From the NCBI GenBank assembly GCA_027493525.1, contig JAOSKN010000003.1, positions 124,001 to 188,000 of the forward strand: a stretch of DNA of 64,000 nt, read 5' to 3'. The DNA is from Planctomycetota bacterium. GTDB lineage: Bacteria; Planctomycetota; SZUA-567; H5-PLA8. The notes below the pieces were generated by a model. It was not told the DNA's origin and searched no databases. It saw only the letters and a list, made by a program, of their open reading frames with translations. Made by a program: the position numbers and the translations under genes. Below, piece after piece: positions 17,654-27,567 of the stretch (the first letter of the stretch is position 1; every line of letters starts with the position of its first letter).

Positions 17654-18853
17654 TTACTGGCCTCTCACCGTCGCGATTCCACGGGCAGCAGCCCATAGGG
17701 ACAGCTCTTGGCGGCCAATGGCGGCGGCCATCAGATCGGGAAAAGCGTCGGGCGTACAGGCGAATGCTGGAATACCAAGAGCGGCAAGTGCCGCCGCGTT
17801 TTCGTGGTCGTAGCAAGGCGCGCCTTCGTCATTTAGCGCCAGGAGCGCCATGGCCTGTGTGCCGGACGAAACTAGCGCACTGGAGCGTTTGAGCATCTCC
17901 TCCCGAACGCCACCCTCGATCAGGTCGCTTATCAGGACGAGAATGGTCTCGGTCGGACGACGCACCAACTCCTGACAGTAGGCCAACGCACGATTGATGT
18001 CAGTTCCACCGCCGAGCTGCACGCCAAAGAGCAGCTCTACCGGGTCATCGAGCTTTTCCGTCAAGTCCACGACCGTCGTATCGAAGACGACGATGCGCGT
18101 GGTCACTGCCGGCAGGGAGGCCATGACAGCGGAAAAGATACCCGAGTACACGACGGAAGTCCCCATCGAGCCGCTCTGGTCCACGCAAAGTATGATGTCC
18201 CGCAAACTGGAACGTCTGCGGCCAAATCCGATACGTGCCTCGGGGATGACAGTCTTGTACTTGGGCTGATAGTGCTTTAGGTTCGCCCGAATAGTGCGAT
18301 TCCAGTCGATCTCATTGTGACGCGGTATGCGATTGCGAATCGAGCGGCTCAGGCTGCCTAGGATCGCCTGGCGCATGGGGCTCGCCAGCTTCCGCATGAG
18401 GTCGTCCACGACTTTACGTACAACAGCACGAGCAGTTTCCTTCGATTTCTTCGGCATCACAGCGCCGAGGGCCACAAGGTCCGCAACTAGATGAACATCG
18501 GGCTGAACAGCTTCGAGCATCTCAGGCTCGGTAAGCATCTGCTTCAGGTCCAACCTCTCCAGCGCGTCCCATTGCATGACCTGCACGACCGATTTCGGGA
18601 AATAGGTCCGGATGTCTCCGAGCCAACGCGCTACGTTGGGCGCCGACGCGCCTAACCCAGCCGAGCGCTTCTTACCTTCGGCTTCCGCGGACATCTCGGA
18701 GCCATAGAGCGCCTCCAGCGCGCCATCCATGGCCTGATCGCCTTTTCCGAGCCCGCAGCCGATCCCGTCGGCCCGGTCGCCGCCGAGAATCAATCGCCAG
18801 CGGCGGAGGCGCTCATCGCCGGTCGGGCTTGGCTCTATCCCTTGAGCACTCAC
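17654..18853 (-). CDS. VWA-domain protein of a MoxR cluster (YehP-like)
   Basis: 399 residues from a GTG at 18853, 4 bp after the upstream stop. The C-terminal half is a von Willebrand A domain with a metal-ion-dependent adhesion site: DQSGSMGTS (about 225-233), GGGTDINRAL (about 285) and LISDLIEGG. The N-terminal half is helical and typical of the VWA partner in the E. coli YehL-YehM-YehP set. VWA/MoxR pairs act together, the ATPase remodelling targets that the VWA protein recruits by metal-dependent binding. It is last in the operon. Cytoplasmic: no signal peptide. Confidence 0.85.
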   Translation of the reverse strand: MSAQGIEPSPTGDERLRRWRLILGGDRADGIGCGLGKGDQAMDGALEALYGSEMSAEAEGKKRSAGLGASAPNVARWLGDIRTYFPKSVVQVMQWDALERLDLKQMLTEPEMLEAVQPDVHLVADLVALGAVMPKKSKETARAVVRKVVDDLMRKLASPMRQAILGSLSRSIRNRIPRHNEIDWNRTIRANLKHYQPKYKTVIPEARIGFGRRRSSLRDIILCVDQSGSMGTSVVYSGIFSAVMASLPAVTTRIVVFDTTVVDLTEKLDDPVELLFGVQLGGGTDINRALAYCQELVRRPTETILVLISDLIEGGVREEMLKRSSALVSSGTQAMALLALNDEGAPCYDHENAAALAALGIPAFACTPDAFPDLMAAAIGRQELSLWAAARGIATVRGQ

Positions 18854-18857
18854 AGGC

Positions 18858-21164
18858 TCATCTCTCTCCCAAACCCAGTAACTGCCGCACAAGCGGCAGG
18901 ACCGCTTCCCCGCGCGCCACGTCGAAATCTTCGCTGGTCTTCTCTTCGGACTTCAGGCTTTGAGGTTTGGCACCGCGCTTCAGCCGGTCGCCCATCGAGC
19001 GCCGTTCTGGAGATGGAAAGGTGCTGAAGGTCCGGCGCACCAGCGGCAGCACTCCAATGAATGCGTCCGGCGCCAGGCCGGTCACCCACGCGTCCAGCAC
19101 CTGTAGAAGCCGCTCGTCGTGGATGAGTATCTGACCGCTTCCGCGCAGGAAACCGTCGATCCACGCGGCCGCGGGCACTGGATCCGCGTTTACCGAGAGC
19201 GCCAGCGAGAGCCTTCGCGCCGATTCCTCTGACGGCATTACCGAGGAGTCGAATAAGAGCCGGACGGCGCGGCCCGCAATCAGGCCATGTAGATTGGGAA
19301 GGACGGAAAGTTTCAGAAGGGTGCCCTTCCACATGGTCTTGTGCTCGTCTTTCTCAAGCAGCGTAATGGAGCCATGCGTGCGCTCGATACGGGCATACAT
19401 TTCGGCCGCCGTGTCGTCGTTCAACGAGCCGCAGGCAACCGGCAACCCGATGCAGATGCGCGCCACGAGGCCGTCTACGACGTACGTGACCATTTGCGCG
19501 TCGGTCTGGCGCACGTTGCCGTACCGAAGGACGTCGGCCAGGGCAGGAAGCGCGTCCATCAAGTGCACCACGTCGGAGGCCACGGCCGAAACGGCCTGCA
19601 ACCGAGTCATCAGATTCTCGGCGGCCTCGGGCAGGTCGCAGAGGAATACGCATTCGATCAATCGCGTGAGCGTCGGCAGGTCGAGGGCGTTGGCCGCTCT
19701 GTCCACGGCGCGGGCACTGGAAGCCTCCCGCACTGTGTTGCCCCAGCGCGCGGCGTCGATCAAGGCGACGGCGAACTCCGGCTTCCACTGCAACCGCCAG
19801 CTTTCCCTAAAAGTGCCTTTGCTCCGGGCGCGCTGCGTTTCGCCCCAGGGCACGCCCAAAAGGTTCAGACGATGCAGCAACCGGCTGCGGTCCAGGTCGG
19901 TTTCCTTGCGCAAGTCGAATTCGACAACCTCCTGGGAGGCCTTTGCGGGCAGCCGTAATCGTTTTTGCTCGCGTTCCAGGTCCTGTTGCAGCGGGACGAT
20001 GGGTGTCGAATCGGGCACCGCGCCCAGCACTTCGCCCACGATCAGCTTTTCATGAATGAGCCGCAGCGGCAGGGCCGAACCAAAGCAGAAGATGGCCTGG
20101 ATGGCTTCGTTCATCTCGGGCAGTCCGGGCAAGGGCCGCTCGCGCAGGCTGGCCAAGGCATCGGCCAAGCGGACTGCCTCGATAGTTTGGGCCGACGAGG
20201 CATTCAGATCCTCGCCGCGCAGAAGTCGAGCCACCCGCGTCAGCCAGTGTTCCGCAATTTGGGCCTCGTGTATCCACAGATGCTCGTACCAACCTGGAGA
20301 CTCGATCCCCGCGCCGTACCCGCTGCTGAAGGAAAGACGTCCGTAGGTCCACGGAATCCAGGTAGTTTTGACTTTCGCCGTGGGCAGGCCATTGAGCAGA
20401 GCCGCATCGTCTTTAGCCGCATGCCCCTCCAGATCGAGGACCGGCGCGTGCCAGGCTCCGCAGACGACCGCAATGCGTTTGAAGCCTTCCCGTTGGGCTT
20501 CGCGAATGGCCCCGCGCATGCAGGCCTCGCGCACTTCCTCACGATGCCGTTCTTTATCGTCTTCGAGCGGCGGGAGCTCCTTGCGCAAGGCCGAGAGGGC
20601 CTCGCGGATGGCCCCGAAGAGTTCGCCGCTCTCGCGCCGCTCTTCGACCATGTGTTCCCACCAGCGTTCGCCGTCGGCATACCCGGCGGCCTCAGCAAGC
20701 CAACGCAGCGGATCCTGGCGCGGATGCGGTTCGGCCGTTTTATCGAGCGCCTCGACGGAGCACGCCTCGCCACCCTTCTCTCTTACGCCCTCGGCCGTCT
20801 GCGCGGCCTTCGCCTCCTCCTTTCTCCTTTCTTCATCCATGGCCAATTGGACGGCGAAGGGGAGGTCCATGAAGCGCAGTGAGATTTTTCGTTCGAGTCC
20901 ATAGCGCAGGGCCTGCCATTCGGGCGAGAAGAGCGCGAAGGGATAGTACGCCGCCTGTCGAGGCGCGTCGGGTACGTACCCGAGCAACGCCACTGGCGGT
21001 TTCATCTGTTCATGCAGTATTAATTCCAGCACTTCCTCGGCGTCGGAAGGTCCTTCGACGAGAAGGCAGTCGGGCTTCAGTTCTTCCAACGCACGCCGGA
21101 GGCTGCGCGCCGAACCCGGACCGTGGTGGCGGATACCGAAGATATGCGGAGCGGCGGCGCCCAT
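18858..21164 (-). CDS. DUF5682 family protein (YehM-like)
   Basis: 768 residues. The ATG at 21164 is preferred over an upstream TTG because gggtga lies about 9 bp before it. The N-terminus, PHIFGIRHHGPGSARSLRRAL followed by PDCLLVEGPSDAEEVLEL, is the hallmark of DUF5682. Further conserved pieces are HAPVLDLEGHAA (about 245) and TKVKTTWIPWTYGRLSF-like text. The family consistently occurs with a MoxR ATPase and a VWA protein, and its biochemical role is unknown. It sits between moxR (stop 21189) and VWA (start 18853) with short spacers, so the three are probably expressed together in fixed proportion. Confidence 0.85.
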   Translation of the reverse strand: MGAAAPHIFGIRHHGPGSARSLRRALEELKPDCLLVEGPSDAEEVLELILHEQMKPPVALLGYVPDAPRQAAYYPFALFSPEWQALRYGLERKISLRFMDLPFAVQLAMDEERRKEEAKAAQTAEGVREKGGEACSVEALDKTAEPHPRQDPLRWLAEAAGYADGERWWEHMVEERRESGELFGAIREALSALRKELPPLEDDKERHREEVREACMRGAIREAQREGFKRIAVVCGAWHAPVLDLEGHAAKDDAALLNGLPTAKVKTTWIPWTYGRLSFSSGYGAGIESPGWYEHLWIHEAQIAEHWLTRVARLLRGEDLNASSAQTIEAVRLADALASLRERPLPGLPEMNEAIQAIFCFGSALPLRLIHEKLIVGEVLGAVPDSTPIVPLQQDLEREQKRLRLPAKASQEVVEFDLRKETDLDRSRLLHRLNLLGVPWGETQRARSKGTFRESWRLQWKPEFAVALIDAARWGNTVREASSARAVDRAANALDLPTLTRLIECVFLCDLPEAAENLMTRLQAVSAVASDVVHLMDALPALADVLRYGNVRQTDAQMVTYVVDGLVARICIGLPVACGSLNDDTAAEMYARIERTHGSITLLEKDEHKTMWKGTLLKLSVLPNLHGLIAGRAVRLLFDSSVMPSEESARRLSLALSVNADPVPAAAWIDGFLRGSGQILIHDERLLQVLDAWVTGLAPDAFIGVLPLVRRTFSTFPSPERRSMGDRLKRGAKPQSLKSEEKTSEDFDVARGEAVLPLVRQLLGLGER

Positions 21165-21188
21165 GCGCAATTCACCCTTTGACCCTGG

Positions 21189-22265
21189 CTACACCTCGCG
21201 GCAGGCCCGATAAAGATCCTTCCACCCGTCACGCTCCTTAACGACGGTTTCCAGGTATTCCTGCCAGACCACGCGATCCTGCACAGGGTCCTTTACCACA
21301 GCGCCCGTGAGGCCTGCGGCGAGGTCACGCGCGGTGAGTTTCCCTTCTCCGTAATGTGCGGCCAGCGCACGACCGCTGTTCACGACCGAGATCGCTTCGG
21401 CAGTGCTGAGCGTGCTGGTCGGGCTTTTGAGTTTCGTCTTGCCGTCGGCCGTCTTTCCCTCGCGCAACTCGCGGAAGATCTGAACCACGCGCCGGATCTC
21501 GGCCAGCGCCGGCAACTCGCCGGGGAGTTCCAGCGCGCGTCCGAGTTGTTCGACGCGCTGCCGCACGATCTCCACTTCCTCGTCGGCCTTTTCCGGAAGC
21601 GGCAGGACCACCGTGTTGAAGCGGCGTTTGAGGGCGCTGGAGAGTTCGTTGACGCCTCGATCACGATCGTTGGCGGTGGCGATGATGTTGAAACCTTTTA
21701 CCGCCTGCACCTGCTCATTCAGTTCTGGAATCTGAAGCGTCTTTTCAGAGAGGACGGTAATCAGCGCATCCTGTACTTCGGCAGGGATGCGGGTCAGTTC
21801 CTCGATGCGAGCCATCTTCCCGTCCTGCATGGCGTGCATGATCGGGCTTGGAACCAACGCCTTTCGCGAGGGACCTTCGGCAAGCAAGCGCGCGTAATTC
21901 CATCCATAGCGCACGGACTCCTCGGCGGTCCCGGCCGTGCCTTGGACCAGCAGCGTCGAATCGCCGGAGACGGCCGCCGCCAAGTGCTCGGCAACCCAGG
22001 TCTTGGCCGTGCCGGGTACACCCAGCAAGAGCAGCGCCCGGTCGGTGGCCAGCGTGGCGACGGCGATCTCGATCACGCGGCGGTTTCCGATGTATTTCGG
22101 CGTGATGGTCCCGCCGCTCTCGAGTTTCCCGCCCAGGAGGTAGGTCGCCACCGCCCAGGGCGAGAGCTTCCAATTGGGCGGTTTCTGCCTTTCGTCGGCC
22201 TTGGCCAACGCTTTCAGTTCCGAAGCAAACTGCTGTTCGGCGTGCGCGCGCAGGATCTCAGCCAT
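21189..22265 (-). CDS. MoxR-type AAA+ ATPase (YehL-like)
   Basis: 358 residues with Walker A LGVPGTAKTW (about 81-90), Walker B-type KMARIEELTRIPAEVQDAL and sensor 1 GFNIIATANDRDRGVNELSS. These motifs place it in the MoxR branch of AAA+ chaperone-like ATPases. An N-terminal SPWAVATYLLGG region precedes the core, and a winged or helical lid follows (about 250-358). It is expected to form hexameric rings that remodel a substrate chosen by the VWA protein. It starts 19 bp after the DUF5691 gene. Confidence 0.9.
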   Translation of the reverse strand: MAEILRAHAEQQFASELKALAKADERQKPPNWKLSPWAVATYLLGGKLESGGTITPKYIGNRRVIEIAVATLATDRALLLLGVPGTAKTWVAEHLAAAVSGDSTLLVQGTAGTAEESVRYGWNYARLLAEGPSRKALVPSPIMHAMQDGKMARIEELTRIPAEVQDALITVLSEKTLQIPELNEQVQAVKGFNIIATANDRDRGVNELSSALKRRFNTVVLPLPEKADEEVEIVRQRVEQLGRALELPGELPALAEIRRVVQIFRELREGKTADGKTKLKSPTSTLSTAEAISVVNSGRALAAHYGEGKLTARDLAAGLTGAVVKDPVQDRVVWQEYLETVVKERDGWKDLYRACREV

Positions 22266-22284
22266 GATCGTTCTCCTTACCCAA

Positions 22285-23850
22285 TTACTCTTCCTTAAGT
22301 GCCTTCAACATGTCGTGTCTGAATTGGACCATCGCCAGAAAGGAGTCCACCTTCTCTTTCCATCCTTCCCAGTATTTTCCATCTGTAGGCCAGCCGTTGA
22401 GTGCTTCGGCGAGAACCTCTGGGGGGAGGGCCAATGCAAACGTCTTAATGGCCATGGCCATATGCCAATTGGGTTCGCCTCGCGTTTCCGTCTTCAGCGT
22501 CTTGAGGATCTCCAGTGCGAGTCCAATCGTCCAAGGGCGTGGAGCCTCTTGCAGCAGGCCGACCAGACCCTCATCGTCTTTCTTCATGGTCAACCGGCCG
22601 CCATTTACCTTCAACCTACGCTTGAAGATTCTCTCGAAACTCTCTGGGGAAAGCCTGCCGATAAGATCTGAATCCCGAATCGGGCTCGTTCGCTTCTTCT
22701 CTTTTATAGGAGGTGCGTCCATGAGGGCCTCTATCCACTCGCCATTCCTGAAAGTACGAGCAGCCGCCTGCCACCCTAGTCTCAGCGACGCTTCCCAGTC
22801 TGTTGCGGCGGCCAATTTCAATAATGCTTCTGGAGTCTGTTTGAGGGTCTCGCACCAGAACGAAGGCACGGCTTGGCCAACGACCTGCATTAGCAGGAAC
22901 GCCTTTTCCCCCATTTGCACGCCGGCCGCGCCTTTCGTATCAATGCCATCGCGCTGCATGTCATCATCACAAGCCGATGGAGGATTCACCTCGAGGGTCT
23001 TCTTCAGCATTCCCTTTATTGAAAGGATTGAGCGTGCGCGGGCAATCGCCCGAGAACGTAATCGCGACTCTGGGATGCGCAAAAGCATATCCTCCGCAAG
23101 CTGCCTGATTTCCTTGCGTCGGTCATCCAAGCACTCCTCCAGAAAGGGTTCGTCCCGAATGGACAGCCCGGTATCGAACTGCTCCAGAAAATCCGCCCTG
23201 TCTTCGGTCGAATCCTCTCGCCATGTGGATTGAAGAGCTTGTCGAGCCAAGTCCGGAGCTTTTTCGCGCAATAAAACCAACAAGCTCAACCGATGAAACT
23301 TTCCTGCCGTCTGCCAAACCTCCAGCATGCCCCGCTCATCGACTGTCAGGTTGCCCATTGCCCAATGCCAGTCCTCGTTGTGTTTCGCAAGCCATTGTCC
23401 GCGCAGGCCTACCACTTTCCTGATGGCATCCTGCCACTGGTCCTGATCCTCGCCCAGGTCGAGCAAAGCCGGAAGCCGTTCTTCGGGCACGCGCTTGCCC
23501 GCCGCGGCGCATGCGGCGAGCCACTCCGGTAATACTTCGCGACTCGTTTGTGAAAGTATAAGCGCCAAGTGCCCGGCGGCACGTGATCCAATGCGTGGAA
23601 GATCCGAGCTGGCCCGCGGCGCGGTATCGGCAGCACATTCCTTGGCCAAGCGCGCCGGCAGTACACCAGCTCGGCGATAGAGCGCTACCGCGGCCGAAGC
23701 CGAGAGCACCGCGCCTTCGCGGTCATCGGCATTCAGCGATGCAAGAGTCTCGCCCAGCTCGCCTGAAAGGGCGGGCAGATTTGCTTCCTGCCGCTCGGTG
23801 CCAAGCAGCGCGATTCGGAGGATGTCTTCCCAAACCCTCTGGGTGTTCAC
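22285..23850 (-). CDS. DUF5691 family protein
   Basis: 521 residues from a GTG at 23850, overlapping the SWIM gene stop by 4 bp (GTGA), a sign of translational coupling. The N-terminal VWEDILRIALLGTERQ is characteristic of DUF5691, an alpha-helical, HEAT-like family of unknown function found beside SWIM and MoxR genes. The middle is helical with Arg-rich repeats (RIPESRLRSRAIARARSIL), and the C-terminus ends MVQFRHDMLKALKEE. No enzyme motif seen. Context suggests a scaffold or recognition subunit. Confidence 0.75.
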   Translation of the reverse strand: MNTQRVWEDILRIALLGTERQEANLPALSGELGETLASLNADDREGAVLSASAAVALYRRAGVLPARLAKECAADTAPRASSDLPRIGSRAAGHLALILSQTSREVLPEWLAACAAAGKRVPEERLPALLDLGEDQDQWQDAIRKVVGLRGQWLAKHNEDWHWAMGNLTVDERGMLEVWQTAGKFHRLSLLVLLREKAPDLARQALQSTWREDSTEDRADFLEQFDTGLSIRDEPFLEECLDDRRKEIRQLAEDMLLRIPESRLRSRAIARARSILSIKGMLKKTLEVNPPSACDDDMQRDGIDTKGAAGVQMGEKAFLLMQVVGQAVPSFWCETLKQTPEALLKLAAATDWEASLRLGWQAAARTFRNGEWIEALMDAPPIKEKKRTSPIRDSDLIGRLSPESFERIFKRRLKVNGGRLTMKKDDEGLVGLLQEAPRPWTIGLALEILKTLKTETRGEPNWHMAMAIKTFALALPPEVLAEALNGWPTDGKYWEGWKEKVDSFLAMVQFRHDMLKALKEE

Positions 23851-25190
23851 GCGTCCGCCCTCACGTATCGTCCTTCGGCTTGTGCACCCAGGGGGAGTAA
23901 GCGCTCTCCATCCCATTCACCGAAAATGGAAAGTGGCGCGCCTCCACTCAGTGCCATCAGCCGCCAGCCCTCTCCTCTCGGGGAGGCGAGTTTCATCCAC
24001 GTGCCCAATGAATCCCGTAGCCGCCAGTTCTCGCCCGCCCGTTCGAGCCGGACTGTTCGTAGAAACACCGGAAATTCTTCTAGCCAAGGATATGACGCGA
24101 GGGCCTTCGAGTAGGCATTGACCGACTCCGAGACACCATCAAAACCTGGTACTTTTTCAGGGGGCGACGCTACGCCATTCCGCGACTTGACCAAAGCACG
24201 CAAAGGGTATGCGGATGGGTAAAAGACCAACTCGGCATCGACAAAACTCCCCATAACCATCGAAACATCCAAGGCTTGCCCGGGGGCGGCGAAACTCAGC
24301 AAGAGGGCAGCACGATTGGTATTCTTGCCCCAAAGCCACGTGCGCTGCACGCGCAGCCTTTCTTCTTCCGTCAGGCGTTGTCCCAAGACCATCCATTGAT
24401 CGCGGAGACCTTCTTGCGCAGTGAGATCTTCCTGGTTGACCGTCCAGCCGACTCGAGCGCGTACGTCGGCCTGCACCTCCAGCGGCAGGGATTCCAGCCG
24501 TCGGCAAGCCTGGACCAAAAGATGAAGCAGTCCCAACTGCTCCATCATTCGCCCCTGCCAACCCTCGCCTTTAGAAGGAATGCTTGCTAAGTCGCGCACC
24601 ATTCGCGCCAGACCGGGCGCTTGGGCATCCACCAACCTGGCTGCTGGTCCCTCATAGAAACTGTAGGGCCTGGTGTTTAGTGTCGCCAAGCCTTGCCGAA
24701 TGCAGTCGCGCAGCCAGCGATCAAGATCGTCCAGACCAGCCAGTACGTTTTTCTGTCGCTTTGCAGCACGTTTTTCCTGTTCAGCCGCTCGCTTGGACTG
24801 CGCATCGGGATCGTCGGCCTGAGACGCCTCGGCCTCCTTCTTGGCCGCCTTCTTTTCGGCCCGCTGCTGTCGGGAGGCAAACCATTCTTCTACCCAAGGA
24901 GGAGGGTCGCCTGGCTTAAAGAGTTTTGGTTGTTCTGCCAGTAACAGGAACAAGCCCAACGAGTGTTTGCACGGGAATTTTCGGCTGGGACAGGAACACT
25001 TAAAAGCGGGTTCGGTCAGTTCTATCCGAGTCTGGTACGGTTCCTTTGCTGATCCATGGCATTCACCCCAGGCGCACTGCTCGTCCCGTCCGAAGGAGAC
25101 CCATTTTCGGGGCGCGGCGAGGTCTTTCCCCGCTTTGGCTGAGGACGCATCGGGCGCTAAGGCGAGAATCTGTTCGGAGGTCCATGCCAT
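23847..25190 (-). CDS. SWIM zinc-finger protein (YehQ-like)
   Basis: 447 residues. A SWIM zinc finger (C-x-C ... C-x-H) is visible at about 65-76 as CSCPSRKFPCKH. SWIM fingers bind DNA or protein. A highly charged coiled-coil linker follows at about 110-150 (QQRAEKKAAKKEAEASQ ... EKRAAKRQKN), then a long conserved helical/beta region. The same class of protein (YehQ in E. coli) accompanies YehL/YehM/YehP. It starts 35 bp after the DNA ligase gene in the same transcription unit. Confidence 0.85.
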   Translation of the reverse strand: MAWTSEQILALAPDASSAKAGKDLAAPRKWVSFGRDEQCAWGECHGSAKEPYQTRIELTEPAFKCSCPSRKFPCKHSLGLFLLLAEQPKLFKPGDPPPWVEEWFASRQQRAEKKAAKKEAEASQADDPDAQSKRAAEQEKRAAKRQKNVLAGLDDLDRWLRDCIRQGLATLNTRPYSFYEGPAARLVDAQAPGLARMVRDLASIPSKGEGWQGRMMEQLGLLHLLVQACRRLESLPLEVQADVRARVGWTVNQEDLTAQEGLRDQWMVLGQRLTEEERLRVQRTWLWGKNTNRAALLLSFAAPGQALDVSMVMGSFVDAELVFYPSAYPLRALVKSRNGVASPPEKVPGFDGVSESVNAYSKALASYPWLEEFPVFLRTVRLERAGENWRLRDSLGTWMKLASPRGEGWRLMALSGGAPLSIFGEWDGERLLPLGAQAEGRYVRADA

Positions 25191-25224
25191 TAGAAGGATC
25201 TCAAAATGACAGCAGATGGCGTTC

Positions 25225-26694
25225 TCAGGGCTTGGCCCACCCCTTGACGATATTCTCGGTCACTAGCGCCGCGTACAACGCTTCGATCTGTTCGCGAGAG
25301 TTTGAGACGCGAATCTCCCGCTCGAGCGACGTCTTGCGGTTGGGGCTGAAGTCGGTGAAGTGGATGACGTAGGCCGGAAACTGGCTGTCCAGGGCTTCTT
25401 TATTTGTCTTCCACATAATCAGCTTCCGGACCATCGTCTGACCCTTCAGCACTTTCGTGTACGCTTCCCGCTTGAGCACTTCGCTCTTAGGCAGGCAGAA
25501 TTGCCGCGCGTCGCGCTCGAGCAGGGGGATCTCAACCAAGTCGGCAACCTGCTGAGTGCGCAGATCAGACACCTGGATCTTCTTGTCCTCACGGCGGCGC
25601 ACGAACTGAGGGGAGATGGCGCTGACCAGCGGGAGCCGGCGCACGGTCTCGTACCTGCTTTGCTTGCCATCCCAGTTCAGCACCATACGGTCGATTGTGC
25701 CGCCGCGCGTGGTTTGCGAGATGAAATCGAGACAGCTCAGTTCGACGACCCATTCCGGTCGCACCATTTCGTATGCCACATGGTCCGGATTCACTTCGGC
25801 GTACTCACTCTCCACGACCATGTCGCGCAGATCGGATAGGTACTCGCGGCGGCCATCATCTGTAAACCCACCACCTATGCGGCCGAAGAGATGAAATGTC
25901 CCGTCTGCGCGCATCAGCGCGACGAGCATGTCGTGGAGCATTCCTTTCCGGTCATCCACCCCTTCGGTAAAGCCCACGACGGCGGCGTCCACCGTATGCC
26001 GTGGCTTGACCTTGAAAACTCCCGCGGTATCGCTGCGCGCCACCAGACCTTCGCCGCCGTCCTTCTCAACCCATTCCTCGAACTTCTTCTCGACCTCTTC
26101 GGTCTTCTTGGTGAAGATTGCATCGACGGGCCGGATCAGTTCGCCCTTCTCAAAGACTTTCGTGATGCGTTTCCAGGTCTCCAGGAATGGGCCGGAGGCT
26201 GATTCTCCGTCCGTTTCGATCAGATCGAAGACCGCGAAGCGGAGGGCCTTCAAGTCTTCTTCACGTTCGGGTTGGCGGGCAACTCGGCTGACATCGTGGA
26301 CGCGCGGGCGTTCTCCCGCGCCGCGGACGACATAGAGTTCCCCAGCCACCAAGGCGCGTTTGACGCCTCCTTTGCCAAGTAGAGCGGCGGCCTCGGCGAT
26401 GAAGGGCAAGCCCACCCGCACCGTCCCGCCGGGGTTGAGTGTAAACGCGTCCTTCCCATCAAATACAAGCACCGTAAACTCGCCGTCCACCTTGCGACTT
26501 AGGTGGTACTCGCCCTCAGGCAACCGTGCACCGATGTCCTGCTTGCCCAGCGCGATCATGCGGGAACCCATCAGGCGACGGTATTCCTGCGTGCGTTGAA
26601 GCAAGGCGGGATCGGATAGGTCGGACGCGGCCCCTGTCGCGTATCCAGCCCACTTCCGTTCAAGGCGCGCGGGATTGATCAGCGCGGATGCCAT
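25225..26694 (-). CDS. ATP-dependent DNA ligase
   Basis: 489 residues, ATG at 26694. Adenylation-domain motifs are in order: motif I KVDG with the AMP-accepting Lys68, LVAGELYVV (about 116-123), motif IV EGLVARS (215-221) and motif V VFKVKPRH (226-233) followed by AAVVGF. The downstream OB-type region is about 245-345. An additional ~140 residue C-terminus (from about VRRREDKKIQVSD) is not part of a standard minimal ligase. It should seal nicked DNA using ATP. The replicative NAD ligase would be elsewhere. Being in an operon with a SWIM protein and opposite a primase-polymerase suggests dedicated repair or defence use. Confidence 0.85.
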   Translation of the reverse strand: MASALINPARLERKWAGYATGAASDLSDPALLQRTQEYRRLMGSRMIALGKQDIGARLPEGEYHLSRKVDGEFTVLVFDGKDAFTLNPGGTVRVGLPFIAEAAALLGKGGVKRALVAGELYVVRGAGERPRVHDVSRVARQPEREEDLKALRFAVFDLIETDGESASGPFLETWKRITKVFEKGELIRPVDAIFTKKTEEVEKKFEEWVEKDGGEGLVARSDTAGVFKVKPRHTVDAAVVGFTEGVDDRKGMLHDMLVALMRADGTFHLFGRIGGGFTDDGRREYLSDLRDMVVESEYAEVNPDHVAYEMVRPEWVVELSCLDFISQTTRGGTIDRMVLNWDGKQSRYETVRRLPLVSAISPQFVRRREDKKIQVSDLRTQQVADLVEIPLLERDARQFCLPKSEVLKREAYTKVLKGQTMVRKLIMWKTNKEALDSQFPAYVIHFTDFSPNRKTSLEREIRVSNSREQIEALYAALVTENIVKGWAKP

Positions 26695-26713
26695 GGCTCC
26701 TCCAGTCAGCGTT

Positions 26714-27551
26714 CAAGATTTCTTACTGCGGCTGGCCATCTTCTTTTCCGGTTTGGAATCCGCAGACTCAGACTCTGCCTTCGCCGGCTCCGCTGGTTTA
26801 GATGTCTCAGGAACTGGACTCGAAGACGGCTGTACGGGTGCAGGCGCGGCGGAGGGTTCCGGCGCCTTCAGCTCCATATTCGAGAGATGCAGGAGCAGGC
26901 AGTAGGTCTCGCCTTTCGTGCGACCTTCGAGAAATCCGCGGTATGGAATCCCCCGCGATGGAAGACCAGCGGTAGGTTCCCCTTGGGACCGGAGCCCATC
27001 AACATCAGACTCTGCTGTTCTTCGAGTTCCTCCGCCATTCCAAAAAGGAAGTCGTACGTTAGCCCATTGACGTGCACGATCTGGACCTTTGCAGCGAAGA
27101 CAAACTTGTTGAAGACCTCCGCTTTTTTCATCAGTTTACCGGACCACTTCAGGGGGACCTCCGTCGCTGTATTAGGCAGGGCTACTTTGCGCGGGCGCCG
27201 TTCGCGCACCGAGCCGTCCGGATTGCGCACTACTTCCCACTCTTGAACCTTGCGCACGACCTTTTTGGCGGGATCGATGTAAACGCGTGAGGTGTCTTTC
27301 AGGAAGCGTCCATAGTTTTCCAGGTCGACTTCCGGATCGCCTTTCAGCAGTAAACCGGCAACCTGATCAAGGCCGCCGGCCTGCTTAGCCAACTCGTCGC
27401 AATCCCGGTCGACCGTACAGCGCAGGATGCGCACGGCCTGGGTTTGGCGGCCCTTCTCGTCCAGCCATCGCACACGTAGGGGCGATTGGACGCTCTCGGT
27501 ATTCACCACGGCATCGCGGTTCTTGCTGTTGGCAAGATTGATGCTGCCCAT
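26714..27551 (-). pseudogene. Hypothetical operon protein with one-base frameshift
   Basis: The frame from the ATG at 27551 gives about 200 residues (MGSINLANSKNRDAVVNTES ... PLKWSGKLMKKAEVFNKFVF). After HRGG it diverges at a run of five C (26950-26954). Adding one base restores GIPYRGFLEGRTKGETYCLL, then a Pro/Ala/Ser-rich tail ending MASRSKKS at 26714. The full product would be about 280 residues. No family recognised. It sits 16 bp from the upstream unknown gene and just before the ligase, and the coding signal on both sides of the break is strong. Whether the break is real or a homopolymer error cannot be told from here. Confidence 0.7.
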
Positions 27552-27567
27552 AATCCCCCGTACAGCG